Below are positions 1 to 5,491 of a stretch of 5,691 bases of DNA, piece by piece (positions within the stretch are counted from its first letter, which is position 1; each line of letters starts with the position of its first letter). The stretch covers positions 1-5,691 of the forward strand of contig PLDP01000027.1 in NCBI GenBank assembly GCA_003136795.1, in the 5' to 3' direction. Source of the stretch: Actinomycetota bacterium (lineage in GTDB: Bacteria > Actinomycetota > Thermoleophilia > Gaiellales > Gaiellaceae). The position numbers and the translations under genes were made by a program. The notes beneath the pieces are model-generated. The model did not search any database. It was not told the origin of the DNA and saw only the letters and a program-made list of their open reading frames with translations.

Positions 1-327
1 GGGGCGAACACCGACGTGACAACCGCGAGCTTCACGCTGACACTGCTCTTGATGGTCGTGATCGGCGGGACCGGCTCGCGCTGGGGCGCGATGATCGGCG
101 GCATCCTCTACACCTACGCCAATCAGAGGCTCGGCGACCTTTCGTCGTCCCACGCCATCTCCGTGCTGCCATCGATCCTGCGCACACCGCTGCAACAGCC
201 GCTCTTCGTGCTCGGCGTCCTGTTCATCCTGGTTGTGTTCTTCGTCCCCGGCGGTCTGACGCGGATCGGGCACGTTCGCGCCCGGCTGCAGACGGCGCTG
301 CGCCGACCACAGGAGGAGGCTGCATGA
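1..327 (+). CDS. Branched-chain amino-acid type ABC transporter permease, LivM-like (C-terminal 108 residues, 5' partial)
   Basis: Inner-membrane permease subunit of a LivFGHMJ-type ABC importer (branched-chain amino acids or other small carboxylates). The frame is open from base 1, so the gene begins upstream; the GTG at 16 is not needed as a start. The visible part has a hydrophobic segment (about residues 11-35 of the fragment) carrying GGTGSRWG at 22-29, which matches the conserved GGxGSxxG element of LivM/LivH permeases. A second membrane segment (about 68-86) ends in VPGG, and a short basic cytoplasmic tail follows. It ends in an ATGA overlap with the hydrolase gene. The other transporter subunits are expected upstream. 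Family assignment is solid; the substrate cannot be read from this fragment, although the linkage to acyl-CoA genes suggests an organic acid rather than leucine. Confidence 0.88.
   Translation, partial: GANTDVTTASFTLTLLLMVVIGGTGSRWGAMIGGILYTYANQRLGDLSSSHAISVLPSILRTPLQQPLFVLGVLFILVVFFVPGGLTRIGHVRARLQTALRRPQEEAA
311..319 (+). promoter_or_regulatory. Strong Shine-Dalgarno for the alpha/beta hydrolase gene
   Basis: AGGAGGAGG lies 4 nt (3'-most AGGAGG) or 7 nt (5'-most) before the ATG at 324. It sits inside the last codons of the permease gene (Gln-Glu-Glu-Ala) and is the best ribosome binding site inside the operon. It fixes the hydrolase start at 324. Confidence 0.85.
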
Positions 328-1076
328 ACATCAAGTGGGAGTCAGTGGGCGAAGGGGCTCCGCTTCTGCTCATCCAGGGCCTCGGCTACGGCCGGTGGGG
401 CTGGGAGCCGATCGTGCCCGGCCTCGCCGCGCGGCATCGGGTCGTGTCGTTCGACAACCGGGGCATCGGCGAGTCCGACAAGCCGGAGGGGCCGTACACG
501 GCAGCGCAGATGGCCGGCGATGCGCTGCAGGTTCTCGACGAGGCAGGCATCGATCGCGCGCATGTGCTGGGGGCGAGCCTCGGCGGGATGATCGCGCAGG
601 AGCTTGCCGTCGCCGCGCCGGAACGCGTGGACAAGCTCGTGCTTTGCTGCACGACGCCGGGAGGGCCGAGCACCGTGCCGATGCCCGAGGTGACCGTGCA
701 GTTGTTCGCCGAAGCGCAGACGCTTGCCCCCGAAGTCGCGCTGCGGCGCTTCGTCGAGAACGCGCTCGGCGAGGATCCGCCGGCCGGGCTCGTCGACGAG
801 CTCTTCGCTCGGCGAGTCGCGAACCCGCCCGATCCGGCCGGCTGGCAGGCGCAGGCTGCTGCAGGCATCGGCTTCCAGGGCGTCGAAGGAGAGATCGCCG
901 CCCCGACGCTCGTTCTCGGCGGCACGGCCGACAACGTCGTCGACCATCGCAACGCGGAGGTGCTCGCCACGCGGATCCCAGGCGCGCGGGTCGAGCTCCT
1001 CGGCGGCACCGGCCACCTCTTCTTCTGGGAGCAGCCGGACGAGTCCGTCAGGATCATCAACGAGTTCCTCAAATGA
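324..1076 (+). CDS. Alpha/beta hydrolase fold protein, enol-lactonase-like
   Basis: A 250-residue single-domain cytoplasmic hydrolase, the usual length for the family. Visible elements in order: the oxyanion-hole loop LIQGLGYG (16-23); FDNRGIGESDKP (43-54), typical of enol-lactonase and C-C hydrolase-like members; the nucleophile elbow GASLGGM with Ser85; the acid in GGTADNVV (Asp203); and the base in GGTGHLFFWEQP (His231). The catalytic triad is therefore intact. A short cap region (about 115-185) has no membrane or signal segment. It overlaps the permease upstream and the acyl-CoA synthetase downstream by 4 nt each. Relatives include 3-oxoadipate enol-lactonases and carboxylesterases, but there is no other protocatechuate pathway gene here, so I do not assign PcaD. 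An ester, lactone or C-C hydrolysis step before CoA activation is the natural inference. Confidence 0.88.
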   Translation: MNIKWESVGEGAPLLLIQGLGYGRWGWEPIVPGLAARHRVVSFDNRGIGESDKPEGPYTAAQMAGDALQVLDEAGIDRAHVLGASLGGMIAQELAVAAPERVDKLVLCCTTPGGPSTVPMPEVTVQLFAEAQTLAPEVALRRFVENALGEDPPAGLVDELFARRVANPPDPAGWQAQAAAGIGFQGVEGEIAAPTLVLGGTADNVVDHRNAEVLATRIPGARVELLGGTGHLFFWEQPDESVRIINEFLK

Positions 1077-2488
1077 GCCAGCAGACGATCGACATGATCA
1101 TTCGCGATCGCGCCCGGATCACCCCGGGCCGGATCGCGATCGACGAAGGCGGGCGCACGTGGACCTACGCCGAGCTCGACGCGCGCTCCGACGAGCTCGC
1201 GTGCGGCCTCTCGCACGGCGACCGCGTCTCGACCCTCACCGGCAACTCCGGCGAGCACGTCGCGCTGATGTTCGCGTGCGCGAAGGCGGGCGCGATCCTG
1301 CATCCGATCTCGTGGCGCCTCGCGCCGGCGGAGGTCGCCTACCAGCTCGACGACGCGGATCCCGCCGTGTTCCTGATCGAGGACGAGCATCGCGAGCTCG
1401 GTGAGGCCGCGCTCGAGCTCGCAAGCGTGCGGCCAGCGCCGACTCTCGGACCTGGTTCGCAGAGCGAACCAGGTCCGGGTGTTTCTGACGAAGACCCGCT
1501 CCTGCTGATTTACACCTCCGGGACGACGGGCAAGCCGAAGGGCGCGCTGCTCACGCACGCGAACTGCTTCTGGACCAACCTCTCCTTCGACCTTGCGACG
1601 GGGATCAGGCCCGACGACGTCGTCCTGCAGGTGCTGCCGCAGTTCCATTGCGGCGGGTGGAACGTGCAGTCGATCCTCGCGTGGTGGAAGGGCGCGAAGA
1701 TCGTGCTCGAGCGCGGCTTCGATCCGGCCCGCGCGCTCGAGTTGATCGAGCGCGAACGCATCACCTCGCTGATGGGTGTGCCCGCGAACTACCTCTTCAT
1801 GTCGCAGGAGCCGCGGTTCGCGGGCACAGATCTCAGCTCGCTCCGGCTCGTCGTCGTCGGCGGTGCGCCGATGCCGGTTGCGCTCCTCGATATGTGGGCC
1901 GCGCGCGGCGTCGACATCGTGCAGGGCTATGGGCTGACGGAGGCCGCGCCGAACGTGCTCTGCCTGCCGCCGGAGGACGCGCGTCGCAAGGCCGGCTACG
2001 CCGGCAAGCCGTATCCCTACGTCACGTGCGACCTCTCCGACGAGGGGGAGCTGCTCGTGCGCGGCCCGAACGTCTTCCCGGGCTACTGGCGCAACGAGGA
2101 GGCGACGGCGAGCGCTTTCCGCGACGGCTGGCTGTTGACCGGCGACATGGCCGAGCGAGACGACGAAGGCAACTACCGCATTCGCGGCCGGCTCAAGGAC
2201 ATGGTCGTCTCGGGCGGCGAGAACGTCTATCCGGCCGAGATCGAGTCCGTGCTGCACGAGCACCCCGCGGTTGCGGACGCCGCGGTGGTCGGTGTGCCCG
2301 ACGAGAAGTGGGGCGAGGTCTGCGCCGCGTTCGTCGTCGCCGAGTCTCCCGTCTCCGAGGACGAGCTGCGCGAGCATTGCCTCGCGCAGCTCGCGCGCTT
2401 CAAGGTGCCGAAGTCGTTCACGTTCGTCGACGAGCTTCCGCGCAACTCGATGGGCAAGGTCCAGAAGTCAGAGTTGGTGTACGGGTGA
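1073..2488 (+). CDS. AMP-forming acyl-CoA synthetase (FadD-like, ANL superfamily)
   Basis: Activates a carboxylic acid to its acyl-AMP and then to the CoA thioester. The 471-residue protein has the core motifs: P-loop YTSGTTGKPKG (147-157), LPQFHCGGWN in the acyl pocket region, VVVGGAPMP, adenine motif QGYGLTE (284-290), TGD (356-358), hinge GRLKDMVVSGGENVYP (372-387) and the adenylation lysine in MGKVQK (Lys462). All expected catalytic elements are present. It is somewhat shorter than typical FadD-like enzymes (about 500 or more residues); the N-terminal half looks compact around residues 42-50. The ATG at 1073 overlaps the hydrolase stop, and the homologous N-terminus (MSQQTIDMIIRDRA) begins there; the open frame running back to 335 is not coding. 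Residues 125-136 are encoded by a perfect inverted repeat (see the separate entry). The pocket resembles medium/long-chain or aryl-acid ligases; chain length cannot be told by eye. Confidence 0.93.
   Translation: MSQQTIDMIIRDRARITPGRIAIDEGGRTWTYAELDARSDELACGLSHGDRVSTLTGNSGEHVALMFACAKAGAILHPISWRLAPAEVAYQLDDADPAVFLIEDEHRELGEAALELASVRPAPTLGPGSQSEPGPGVSDEDPLLLIYTSGTTGKPKGALLTHANCFWTNLSFDLATGIRPDDVVLQVLPQFHCGGWNVQSILAWWKGAKIVLERGFDPARALELIERERITSLMGVPANYLFMSQEPRFAGTDLSSLRLVVVGGAPMPVALLDMWAARGVDIVQGYGLTEAAPNVLCLPPEDARRKAGYAGKPYPYVTCDLSDEGELLVRGPNVFPGYWRNEEATASAFRDGWLLTGDMAERDDEGNYRIRGRLKDMVVSGGENVYPAEIESVLHEHPAVADAAVVGVPDEKWGEVCAAFVVAESPVSEDELREHCLAQLARFKVPKSFTFVDELPRNSMGKVQKSELVYG
1445..1479 (+). 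repeat. Perfect 14-bp inverted repeat (hairpin) inside the acyl-CoA synthetase gene
   Basis: Arms CGGACCTGGTTCGC (1447-1460) and its exact reverse complement (1464-1477) surround the 3-nt loop AGA. One wobble pair (T1446-G1478) and one C-G pair (C1445-G1479) extend the stem. In frame it encodes LGPGSQSEPGPG (residues 125-136), a low-complexity Gly/Pro/Ser stretch between the N-terminal subdomain and the P-loop. An exact palindrome of this length is not expected from codon use and looks like a small REP-like element tolerated in a surface linker. Confidence 0.85.
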
Positions 2489-3105
2489 CTGACGTAGTCG
2501 TGACCAACGTCGACGGCCGGCCGCTCTCGAAGCGCGGGCTCGACACGCGCCGCCGCTTGCTCGACGCCGCCGAGCGGGTGTTCGGCGAGCTTGGCTTCCC
2601 CGAGGCGTCGGTCGTCAAGGTCGCGGACGCGGCCGGTGTCGCGACCGGCACGTTCTATCTCTACTTCGACTCGAAGAAGGCGATCTTCGTCGAGCTGATG
2701 CGCGACCTGAACCGCCGCATCCGCCACGCGATGAGCGAGGGCGCGGCGGGCGGCACGACGCGGCTCGAGTCCGAGATCCTCGGCTTCCACGCGTACTTCC
2801 GCTTCACCTCCGAGCACCCGGCGCTCTACCGCATCATCCGGCAGTCGGAGTTCGTCGCCCCGGAAATGCTGCGTTATCACTACGACCGCGTTGCCGAGGG
2901 TTACGTGACGGCGCTCGAGAAGGCGATGGAATCCGGCGAGATCGGCCCCATCGACGCCGAGGTGACCGCATATGCACTAATGGGGCTCGGCGAGCTCGTC
3001 GGCATGCGCTGGATCCTCTGGGGCGACGGCGCTCCGATTCCGAGTCGTGTCTCCAACGAGCTCGAGCGGATCATTCGCTGCATCCTCGAGGCTAAACCGG
3101 TATGA
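2485..3105 (+). CDS. TetR/AcrR-family transcriptional regulator
   Basis: A 206-residue one-component regulator of normal family length. After a basic N-terminal tail, helix 1 (about 20-36, TRRRLLDAAERVFGELGF) leads into the helix-turn-helix (about 43-62), ending in the hallmark GVATGTFYLYFDSKKAIF. The remaining part (about 75-200) is the all-helical ligand-binding and dimer domain, including EHPALYRIIRQSEF. The GTG at 2485 gives a GTGA overlap with the synthetase stop. A second in-frame GTG at 2500 is also possible, since neither has a clear Shine-Dalgarno; the conserved domain begins well after both. Lying inside an operon of CoA-metabolism genes, it most likely represses that operon and is released by an acyl-CoA or the substrate, as known for many FadR/PaaR-type TetR proteins; the operator is not in view and this is inference. 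Confidence 0.92.
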   Translation: MTDVVVTNVDGRPLSKRGLDTRRRLLDAAERVFGELGFPEASVVKVADAAGVATGTFYLYFDSKKAIFVELMRDLNRRIRHAMSEGAAGGTTRLESEILGFHAYFRFTSEHPALYRIIRQSEFVAPEMLRYHYDRVAEGYVTALEKAMESGEIGPIDAEVTAYALMGLGELVGMRWILWGDGAPIPSRVSNELERIIRCILEAKPV

Positions 3106-3173
3106 GCCGTAGGCTCGACGGAGGCGATCAGGGAGCGCAGGTGCCGGCTTGGCCGGCGCCGGAGCGGGTATGA
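3102..3173 (+). CDS. Possible 23-codon ORF bridging the TetR and ketoacyl synthase genes
   Basis: An ATG overlaps the TetR stop as ATGA, and the TGA at 3171-3173 overlaps the ATG of the next gene as ATGA. The encoded peptide (begins MSRRLDGGDQG, ends PAPERV) is basic/polar, has no recognisable domain and lacks a strong ribosome binding site. It could act as a coupling ORF that carries ribosomes from the TetR stop to the synthase start, or be an accident of a short insertion (see the repeat entry at 3099-3174). Both ends obey the same 4-nt overlap rule as every other junction of the operon, which is the only reason to take it seriously. Confidence 0.3.
   Translation: MSRRLDGGDQGAQVPAWPAPERV
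3141..3159 (+). repeat. Short GC hairpin before the synthase ribosome binding site
   Basis: GCCGGC (3143-3148), loop TTG, GCCGGC (3152-3157), extended by a G-T wobble (3142/3158) and a G-C pair (3141/3159). It ends 1 nt before the GGAG at 3161-3164. It is not followed by a T run, so it is not an intrinsic terminator; in the mRNA it could affect access to the ribosome binding site. Confidence 0.45.
3161..3164 (+). promoter_or_regulatory. Ribosome binding site deciding the synthase start
   Basis: GGAG with 5-nt spacing to the ATG at 3170. It favours this ATG over in-frame starts further upstream such as the one at 3149, and translation from 3170 begins directly with the conserved family N-terminus. 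Confidence 0.6.
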
Positions 3174-4165
3174 GGCATGTTGGTCTGCTTGCGACCGCTT
3201 CGTACTTGCCGGAGCGGTGGATGACAGCTGCGGAAGTTGCGGATCGTTCCGGGATCCCGGAGCAGGTGATCGTCGAGAAGTTCGGGCTGCGCGGAAAACA
3301 CATCGCGGCGTCCGACGAGCACGTGAGCGATCTCTCCGTGCGCGCGATCGAGCGGCTGCTCGACGAGACCGGCTTTGATCCGAAGGACATCGACGTCGTC
3401 ATGTACTACGGCTCGATGTGGCGCGACTACTCCGTCTGGCAGGCGGCGCCCCACATCGCCTATCGCGTCGGTGCGACGAACGCCTTCGCGGTCGAGTACG
3501 ACAATGTCTCGCACGGCACGCCGATGGCGCTGCGTGTCGCCCGTGATCTCTTGCGCGCTGAGGCCGAGCTCAAGAACGTGCTCGTCGTTGCCGCCTGCCG
3601 CGAGTCGTACTTGCTCGACTACAGCAACGAGAAATCGCGCTTCATGTTCAACTTCGGCGACGGTGCCGTCGCTGGCCTGCTCGTGGGTGACGCCGAGCGC
3701 AACGAGGTGCTCGGCGCACACGCCATCACGAACGGGGCGTATTCGCTGCAGGTGAAGATCGCCGGCGGTGGCTCGGTCGATCCCGACGGGTATCGCTGCC
3801 TCGACGTTCAGGACCCGGCCGAGATGAAGGGCGGCCTCGACCAGGAATCGCTGCCGAATTTCGTCGCGGCAGCGCGCGGCGCCGTCGAGCGCTCGGGTCT
3901 CACGTTGGCCGACCTCGCCTTCGTCTGCCCCCTGCACACCAAGCGCTCGATGTTCAGGGCATTGCTCTCGGAGCTCGGAATGCGCGAAGATCAGGCCGTG
4001 TACCTCGACGACACCGGCCATATGAGCGGCGTGGATCCGCTGCTCGGGCTCGACCGCGCCGTGCGCGACGGCCGCGTGCTCGACGGCGACGCTGTGCTGC
4101 TGCTCTCGGCCGGCACCGGCTACACCTGGGCCGCGACGGTCGTGCGCTGGGGGGCGATCGCGTGA
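3170..4165 (+). CDS. Ketoacyl-ACP synthase III / HMG-CoA synthase-like thiolase-fold protein with Ser at the catalytic Cys position
   Basis: A 331-residue protein with the KAS III fold signature. The N-terminus MRHVGLLATASYLPERWMT is typical, followed by the partner motif EKFGLRGKHIA (36-46), YYGSMWRDY (79-87), and the nucleophile region EYDNVSHGTPMAL (109-121). Further on are FNFGDGAVAGLLVG, CPLHTKRSM with the expected catalytic His256, and DDTGHMSGVDPLLGLD (280-295), where FabH has the GNTS asparagine element. By eye alignment to FabH the nucleophilic Cys corresponds to Ser114, and the active-site Asn position falls on Gly283 or His284. Family members with Ser (for example DpsC) are known to act as acyltransferases or priming synthases, so a standard condensing role should not be assumed. 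Neighbours suggest CoA thioesters as substrates: condensation, or thiolytic or acyl-transfer chemistry in a beta-oxidation-like route. No DUF35 partner, which accompanies archaeal-type HMG-CoA synthases, is in view. Confidence 0.85.
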   Translation: MRHVGLLATASYLPERWMTAAEVADRSGIPEQVIVEKFGLRGKHIAASDEHVSDLSVRAIERLLDETGFDPKDIDVVMYYGSMWRDYSVWQAAPHIAYRVGATNAFAVEYDNVSHGTPMALRVARDLLRAEAELKNVLVVAACRESYLLDYSNEKSRFMFNFGDGAVAGLLVGDAERNEVLGAHAITNGAYSLQVKIAGGGSVDPDGYRCLDVQDPAEMKGGLDQESLPNFVAAARGAVERSGLTLADLAFVCPLHTKRSMFRALLSELGMREDQAVYLDDTGHMSGVDPLLGLDRAVRDGRVLDGDAVLLLSAGTGYTWAATVVRWGAIA

Positions 4166-4578
4166 AGACCGGCGATGTGTTCGGGCCGTCGAGCTGGATC
4201 GAGGTCCCGCAAGAGAAGATCGACGCCTTCGCCGAGGCGACCGGCGACCACCAGTGGATCCACGTCGATCCCGAGCGCGCCAAGGAAGGACCTTTCGGAA
4301 CGACGATCGGCCACGGGTACCTGACGCTCTCGCTGATCCCGGTGATGTCGTACGAGGTCGTGCCGCGGCAGGGTCGCATGGGCATCAACTACGGCTTGAA
4401 CCGCGTCCGCTTCCCGTCGCCGGTGCCCGTCGGCTCGCGCCTGCGCGGCACGTTCGAGGTCGTGAACGTCGAGGAGATCGAAGGCGGCGGGCAGGTAACG
4501 ATGATGGCGACAGTCGAGCGCGAGGGCGGAGAGAAGCCTGTGTGCGTCGCCGAAGTCGTCTTCCGCCACTACGCATGA
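4162..4578 (+). CDS. MaoC-family enoyl-CoA hydratase/dehydratase (single hotdog)
   Basis: A 138-residue single-hotdog protein, the usual length of MaoC/NodN-type (R)-specific hydratases. The hydratase motif is clear: FAEATGDHQWIHVDPERA (23-40) with catalytic Asp29 and His34, then GPFGTTIGHGYLTLSL (43-58). These match the active-site Asp/His pair and following loop known from PhaJ-type (R)-hydratases. It is expected to hydrate a 2-enoyl-CoA to the (R)-3-hydroxyacyl-CoA or do the reverse. The GTG at 4162 overlaps the synthase stop (GTGA), with a G-run at 4149-4154 as a possible ribosome binding site. Its stop overlaps the SDR start. The (R) stereochemistry known for this family agrees with the D-3-hydroxy acid specificity predicted for the next gene. 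Confidence 0.92.
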   Translation: MKTGDVFGPSSWIEVPQEKIDAFAEATGDHQWIHVDPERAKEGPFGTTIGHGYLTLSLIPVMSYEVVPRQGRMGINYGLNRVRFPSPVPVGSRLRGTFEVVNVEEIEGGGQVTMMATVEREGGEKPVCVAEVVFRHYA

Positions 4579-5288
4579 CCGAGCAGCGTGCCGCCCTTGT
4601 CACGGGCGCGCGCGGCGGGATCGGCGCCGCGATCGTTGTGCGGCTCGAGGCAGACGGCTGGGCCGTGCACGGTGTCGACCTTGAAGACGCGGACCTGACG
4701 AGGCGGGAGGGGAACAAGCTCGTCGTGGATCAGGCGATCGAACGCTTCGGCCGGCTCGACGCGATTGTGCCGAACGCAGGCTTCCAGCACGTCGCGCCCG
4801 TCTGGGATTTCCCGGAGGAGCAGTGGGACCGGCTGATCGCCCTGCTGCTCACGTCACCGTTCCTGCTCGCGCGCTATGCGTGGGAATCGCTCGCGACGTC
4901 GGGCGACGGGCGCATCTGTGTGATCGCCTCCGCGCACGCGCTCACCGCGTCGCCGTTCAAGGCCGGCTATGTCTCGGCCAAGCACGGCGTGCTTGGCCTC
5001 GTCAAGACGCTCGCGCTCGAAGGCGCAGGCGTGGGGATCAGCGCGACCGCCGTGTGTCCTGCCTACGTGAGGACGCCGCTCGTCGAAGCGCAGATCGCCG
5101 ATCAGGCGCGTGCGCACGGCGTCGAGGCTGCGCGGGTGCTCGAGGACGTAATCCTCGAACGGCAGGCGGTGAAGCGGCTGCTCGAGCCTTCGGAGGTCGC
5201 CGACGTCGTCGCGTTCCTGCTCGGGCCGGGGGGCCGCGGCATCACCGGCGTACCGGTGCCGATCGACCTCGGCTGGACCGCCCGCTAG
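4575..5288 (+). CDS. Short-chain dehydrogenase, D-3-hydroxybutyrate dehydrogenase-like
   Basis: A 237-residue classical SDR. The cofactor motif is TGARGGIG (10-17), and Asp35 at the end of the second strand predicts NAD rather than NADP. NAG is at 67-69. The catalytic residues are Ser119, Tyr132 and Lys136 (SAHALTASPFKAGYVSAKHG). The substrate-carboxylate residues known from Pseudomonas 3-hydroxybutyrate dehydrogenase (Gln94, His144, Lys152, Gln196) are all matched, at Gln71, His121, Lys129 and Gln173, with the same spacing throughout. The reaction is likely (R)-3-hydroxybutyrate (or a close 3-hydroxy acid) + NAD to the 3-keto acid + NADH. The protein is about 23 residues shorter than the usual 260, all lost before Gln71, between the second strand and NAG; it still reads through cleanly. 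It is the last gene of the operon. A 3-hydroxyacyl-CoA substrate is less likely given the carboxylate-binding set. Confidence 0.88.
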   Translation: MTEQRAALVTGARGGIGAAIVVRLEADGWAVHGVDLEDADLTRREGNKLVVDQAIERFGRLDAIVPNAGFQHVAPVWDFPEEQWDRLIALLLTSPFLLARYAWESLATSGDGRICVIASAHALTASPFKAGYVSAKHGVLGLVKTLALEGAGVGISATAVCPAYVRTPLVEAQIADQARAHGVEAARVLEDVILERQAVKRLLEPSEVADVVAFLLGPGGRGITGVPVPIDLGWTAR

Positions 5289-5290
5289 CT

Positions 5291-5413
5291 CTAGTCGAGT
5301 TCGTGGTCGCGCTCGCAGTACTCCGGGCACGTGCACTCGGCCAGTTCCCACTGCGGCTTCGGTGCGTGCTCCTCGGCGGCCTGCTCGCTGATCTTGATCG
5401 TGGCTTCTACCAT
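5291..5413 (-). CDS. Small Cys/His-rich protein (40 aa), possible metal-binding knuckle
   Basis: The protein starts MVEATIKISEQ, has an acidic middle, and ends in a cluster CTCPEYCERDH (residues 27-37) in which Cys27, Cys29, Cys33 and His37 could bind one metal ion. I do not know a function. Small actinobacterial proteins with a CPxxCxxDH-type ending exist (DUF6907 proteins share a WCxxDH-like element), but I would not assign that family. The start at 5413 is fixed by a strong AAAGGAG seven bases upstream; the longer frame back to 5491 would run through the control region and lacks such a site. The gene is divergent from aceA and convergent with the SDR, with only two bases between their stop codons. 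It has its own transcription unit. Confidence 0.75.
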   Translation of the reverse strand: MVEATIKISEQAAEEHAPKPQWELAECTCPEYCERDHELD

Positions 5414-5420
5414 CGTTTGG

Positions 5421-5427
5421 CTCCTTT
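5421..5427 (-). promoter_or_regulatory. Ribosome binding site of the small Cys/His protein gene
   Basis: On the minus strand this reads AAAGGAG, 7 nt before the ATG at 5413-5411. Its near-perfect match and spacing are the main evidence that this short ORF is a real gene. Confidence 0.8.
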
Positions 5428-5436
5428 CGGATCCAG

Positions 5437-5465
5437 AGCGTATCGCATCTGGGATCCAAAGTAAA
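5437..5465 (-). promoter_or_regulatory. Candidate promoter for the small Cys/His protein gene
   Basis: On the minus strand, TTTACT (5465-5460) and TACGCT (5442-5437) are separated by 17 nt, placing the start of transcription near 5430, just ahead of the ribosome binding site. Both boxes are moderate matches, so this is tentative. A GGATCC repeat lies within the spacer. Confidence 0.4.
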
Positions 5466-5472
5466 CAGTCAT

Positions 5473-5491
5473 TTGGCAGTAATTCTGACAA
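5473..5491. promoter_or_regulatory. Operator-like inverted repeat in the divergent region
   Basis: TTGGCAG (5473-5479), five bases, CTGACAA (5485-5491): six of seven positions are symmetric (TTGnCAG-N5-CTGnCAA). It abuts the -35 box of the aceA promoter, a good position for a regulator controlling aceA and perhaps the small gene. The cognate regulator is unknown; the 19-bp size suits a dimeric helix-turn-helix protein. Confidence 0.45.

Larger units (their letters stand above)
3099..3174. repeat. 8-bp direct repeat flanking a 60-bp segment at the TetR/synthase junction
   Basis: GGTATGAG occurs at 3099-3106 and again at 3167-3174, exactly 68 bp apart. Each copy contains an ATGA: the first ends the TetR gene, the second starts the synthase gene. 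Removing one copy plus the segment between would restore a direct TetR-synthase ATGA overlap like the other junctions. It therefore looks like an insertion with target duplication, or a short duplication by slippage. I found no terminal inverted repeats in the segment. Confidence 0.5.

Noticed and set aside
335..1072. Upstream extension of the acyl-CoA synthetase frame
   Set aside because: The translation is Arg/Ala-rich nonsense overlapping the well-supported hydrolase; synthetase homology begins at the ATG at 1073.
1102..1139. Inverted repeat TCGCGATC ... GATCGCGA near the synthetase start
   Set aside because: It is composed of GATC/CGCG words that are common throughout this window and encodes conserved residues; probably codon-driven.
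1391..1422. GCGAGCTC ... GAGCTCGC inverted repeat
   Set aside because: It comes from repeated Glu-Leu codons (GAG CTC), which are frequent in this gene.
386..2377. 663-codon open frame on the minus strand
   Set aside because: It is antisense to the hydrolase and synthetase genes, has Arg/Ala/Gly-rich low-complexity translation, and is explained by high GC in the third positions of the real genes.
1648..2484. Upstream extension of the TetR frame
   Set aside because: It is an out-of-frame shadow of the synthetase gene; TetR similarity starts only after 2485.
3128..4021. 297-codon minus-strand frame
   Set aside because: It is a shadow of the ketoacyl synthase gene, with no recognisable domain or ribosome binding site.
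4254..4574. Upstream extension of the SDR frame
   Set aside because: It overlaps the MaoC gene in another frame; the SDR Rossmann motif begins right after the ATG at 4575.
5270..5330. Bidirectional terminator between the convergent SDR and small-protein genes
   Set aside because: Their stop codons are two bases apart and I could not find a convincing stem with a T run on either strand.
5414..5491. N-terminal extension of the small Cys/His protein to an ATG at 5491
   Set aside because: It would run through the promoter and ribosome binding site region; AAAGGAG correctly spaced to the ATG at 5413 decides the shorter form.
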